From NCBI GenBank assembly GCA_020049245.1, contig JAIFLB010000140.1:1-6247 (forward strand): a stretch of DNA of 6,247 bases, written 5' to 3'. Both the position numbers and the translations under genes were made by a program. Shown in pieces: positions 5,354 through 6,247 of this stretch (the first letter of the stretch is position 1; each line of letters starts with the position of its first letter). The DNA is from Betaproteobacteria bacterium (GTDB lineage: Bacteria; Pseudomonadota; Gammaproteobacteria; Burkholderiales; Thiobacillaceae). The notes under the pieces are model-generated. The model made no database searches, was not told the origin of the DNA, and saw nothing but the letters and a program-made list of their open reading frames with translations.

Positions 5354-6247
5354 TCAAAGACCTGTTTTCAATAATTCGATGACTTCTGACAACGCCAACC
5401 GCTGTTGTTCAGGCTGTTTACCAAATTCGCCGCGCAATGCCTTCAGCGTCACCTGATTCGCTGCCGCCTCGTCGTCACCGATCAGGACCGCGTAATTCGC
5501 CTGGCTGGCGTCGGCTTTTTTCATTTGCGACTTGAAACTGCCGCCGCCGCCATGCAGCACCACGCTGAGTCCGGCGTCGCGCAGGTTTTCGGCGGTCTGC
5601 ATGGCGATGCGTTCGGCCGCCTCGCCGACATTGACCAGATAGATATCCGGTGTATCCGGCGCCGGCATCAGGCCGGCTTCAGTCAGCATCACCAGCAAGC
5701 GTTCGACACCCATCGCAAATCCACAGGCGGGCGACGGTTTGCCGCCCAGCTGCGCGACCAGGCTGTCATAGCGACCGCCGGCACACACCGTACCCTGGGC
5801 ACCGAGCTTGTCGGTAACCCACTCGAACACCGTGTAGTTGTAATAGTCGAGCCCGCGCACCAGGCGCGGATTGACCCGATAGGCGATGCCTGCCGCATCG
5901 AGGCCGTTTTTGACGGCGGTGAAATGCGCCAGCGCGGCTTCGTCCAGCTCATCCATCAACTTCGGCGCGGCTTCGACCAATGCCTGCATGGCGGGATTCT
6001 TCGAATCAAGGATGCGCAATGGATTGGTCTGCAGGCGACGCTGTGAATCGGCATCGAGTTCATCGGCATGCGCGGTGAAATACTCGACCAGCTTCTGGCG
6101 ATGGCTGGCGCGCGACTCGGGACCGCCGAGTGAGTTGATCTCCAGCTGGATGAATTCGGCCAGACCAAGTTTTTTCCACAAGCGGGCGGTCATCAGCAGG
6201 TGCTCGATATCGAGATCCGGGCCGGCAAAGCCGAGCGCTTCGACACC
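5354..6247 (-). CDS. hisS: Histidyl-tRNA synthetase, partial (N-terminus beyond window)
   Basis: This class II synthetase attaches histidine to tRNA-His in the cytoplasm. The open frame runs from the right edge of the window to a TGA at 5356-5354 and gives 297 C-terminal residues. It begins just after the motif 2 region with GVEALGFAGPDLDIEHLLMTAR. It then has TNPLRILDSKNP, the histidine-specific motif LVRGLDYYNYTVFEW (from fragment residue 129), GGRYDSL with the second histidine motif (about 157-163), and class II motif 3 GFAMGVERL (176-184). The anticodon-binding domain follows, with PDIYLVNVG near its start and GGGGSFKSQMKKAD in its middle. The ATG at 6193 is an internal methionine, not the start: the conserved reading continues upstream of it. 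Motifs 1 and 2 are outside the window. No internal defect is visible compared with E. coli HisS. It is the first gene of the hisS–yfgM–bamB–der group in this window; the operon promoter must lie upstream, outside the window. Confidence 0.97.
   Translation of the reverse strand, partial: GVEALGFAGPDLDIEHLLMTARLWKKLGLAEFIQLEINSLGGPESRASHRQKLVEYFTAHADELDADSQRRLQTNPLRILDSKNPAMQALVEAAPKLMDELDEAALAHFTAVKNGLDAAGIAYRVNPRLVRGLDYYNYTVFEWVTDKLGAQGTVCAGGRYDSLVAQLGGKPSPACGFAMGVERLLVMLTEAGLMPAPDTPDIYLVNVGEAAERIAMQTAENLRDAGLSVVLHGGGGSFKSQMKKADASQANYAVLIGDDEAAANQVTLKALRGEFGKQPEQQRLALSEVIELLKTGL

Noticed and set aside
5405..6046. A 213-residue open frame on the plus strand opposite hisS.
   Set aside because: It is antisense to conserved histidyl-tRNA synthetase motifs and has no recognisable features of its own.
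1..6247. CRISPR array, insertion sequence, phage, toxin–antitoxin or defence system.
   Set aside because: There are no regularly spaced direct repeats, no transposase or integrase motifs, no terminal inverted repeats and no small paired genes. Every coding region matches a housekeeping or common accessory family.

Overview
The window reads as an ordinary chromosomal stretch of a GC-rich proteobacterium, most likely a betaproteobacterium. The evidence is the gene order hisS–yfgM–bamB–der, a BamB outer-membrane lipoprotein (so Gram-negative), a YibF-type glutathione S-transferase, and protein sequences that look betaproteobacterial to me. No search could be run, so the taxonomic placement is an inference.

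Plus strand, left half. The window opens inside the 3' end of a probable gltX (glutamyl-tRNA synthetase), which stops at 164. A 94-bp spacer follows, then a GST-family gene (259-879), a 72-bp spacer, and a 414-residue MgtC/SapB–DUF4010 membrane protein (952-2196).

Minus strand, right half, read from the right edge leftwards. The order is hisS (partial, cut by the window end; stop at 5354), yfgM (5341-4712), bamB (4710-3559) and der/engA (3505-2206). hisS–yfgM and yfgM–bamB are separated by 12 and 1 bp, so they are almost certainly one operon. der follows after 53 bp that contain a hairpin. It ends 9 bp from the stop of the MgtC-like gene, so the two transcription units converge there. The operon combines translation (HisRS), ribosome assembly (Der) and envelope assembly (YfgM at the translocon, BamB in the BAM complex).

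The one strongly abnormal element is der. It carries two separate lesions. The first is an out-of-frame deletion of roughly 50 bp in the first GTPase domain. The second is an in-frame loss of the linker end and the whole P-loop of the second GTPase domain. The other genes, as far as they lie in the window, look full length and in frame. Der is normally essential, so this is either an assembly error confined to this gene or a real pseudogene with a functional copy elsewhere. I see no mobile element, CRISPR array, tRNA or rRNA, and no sign of a novel multi-gene system.
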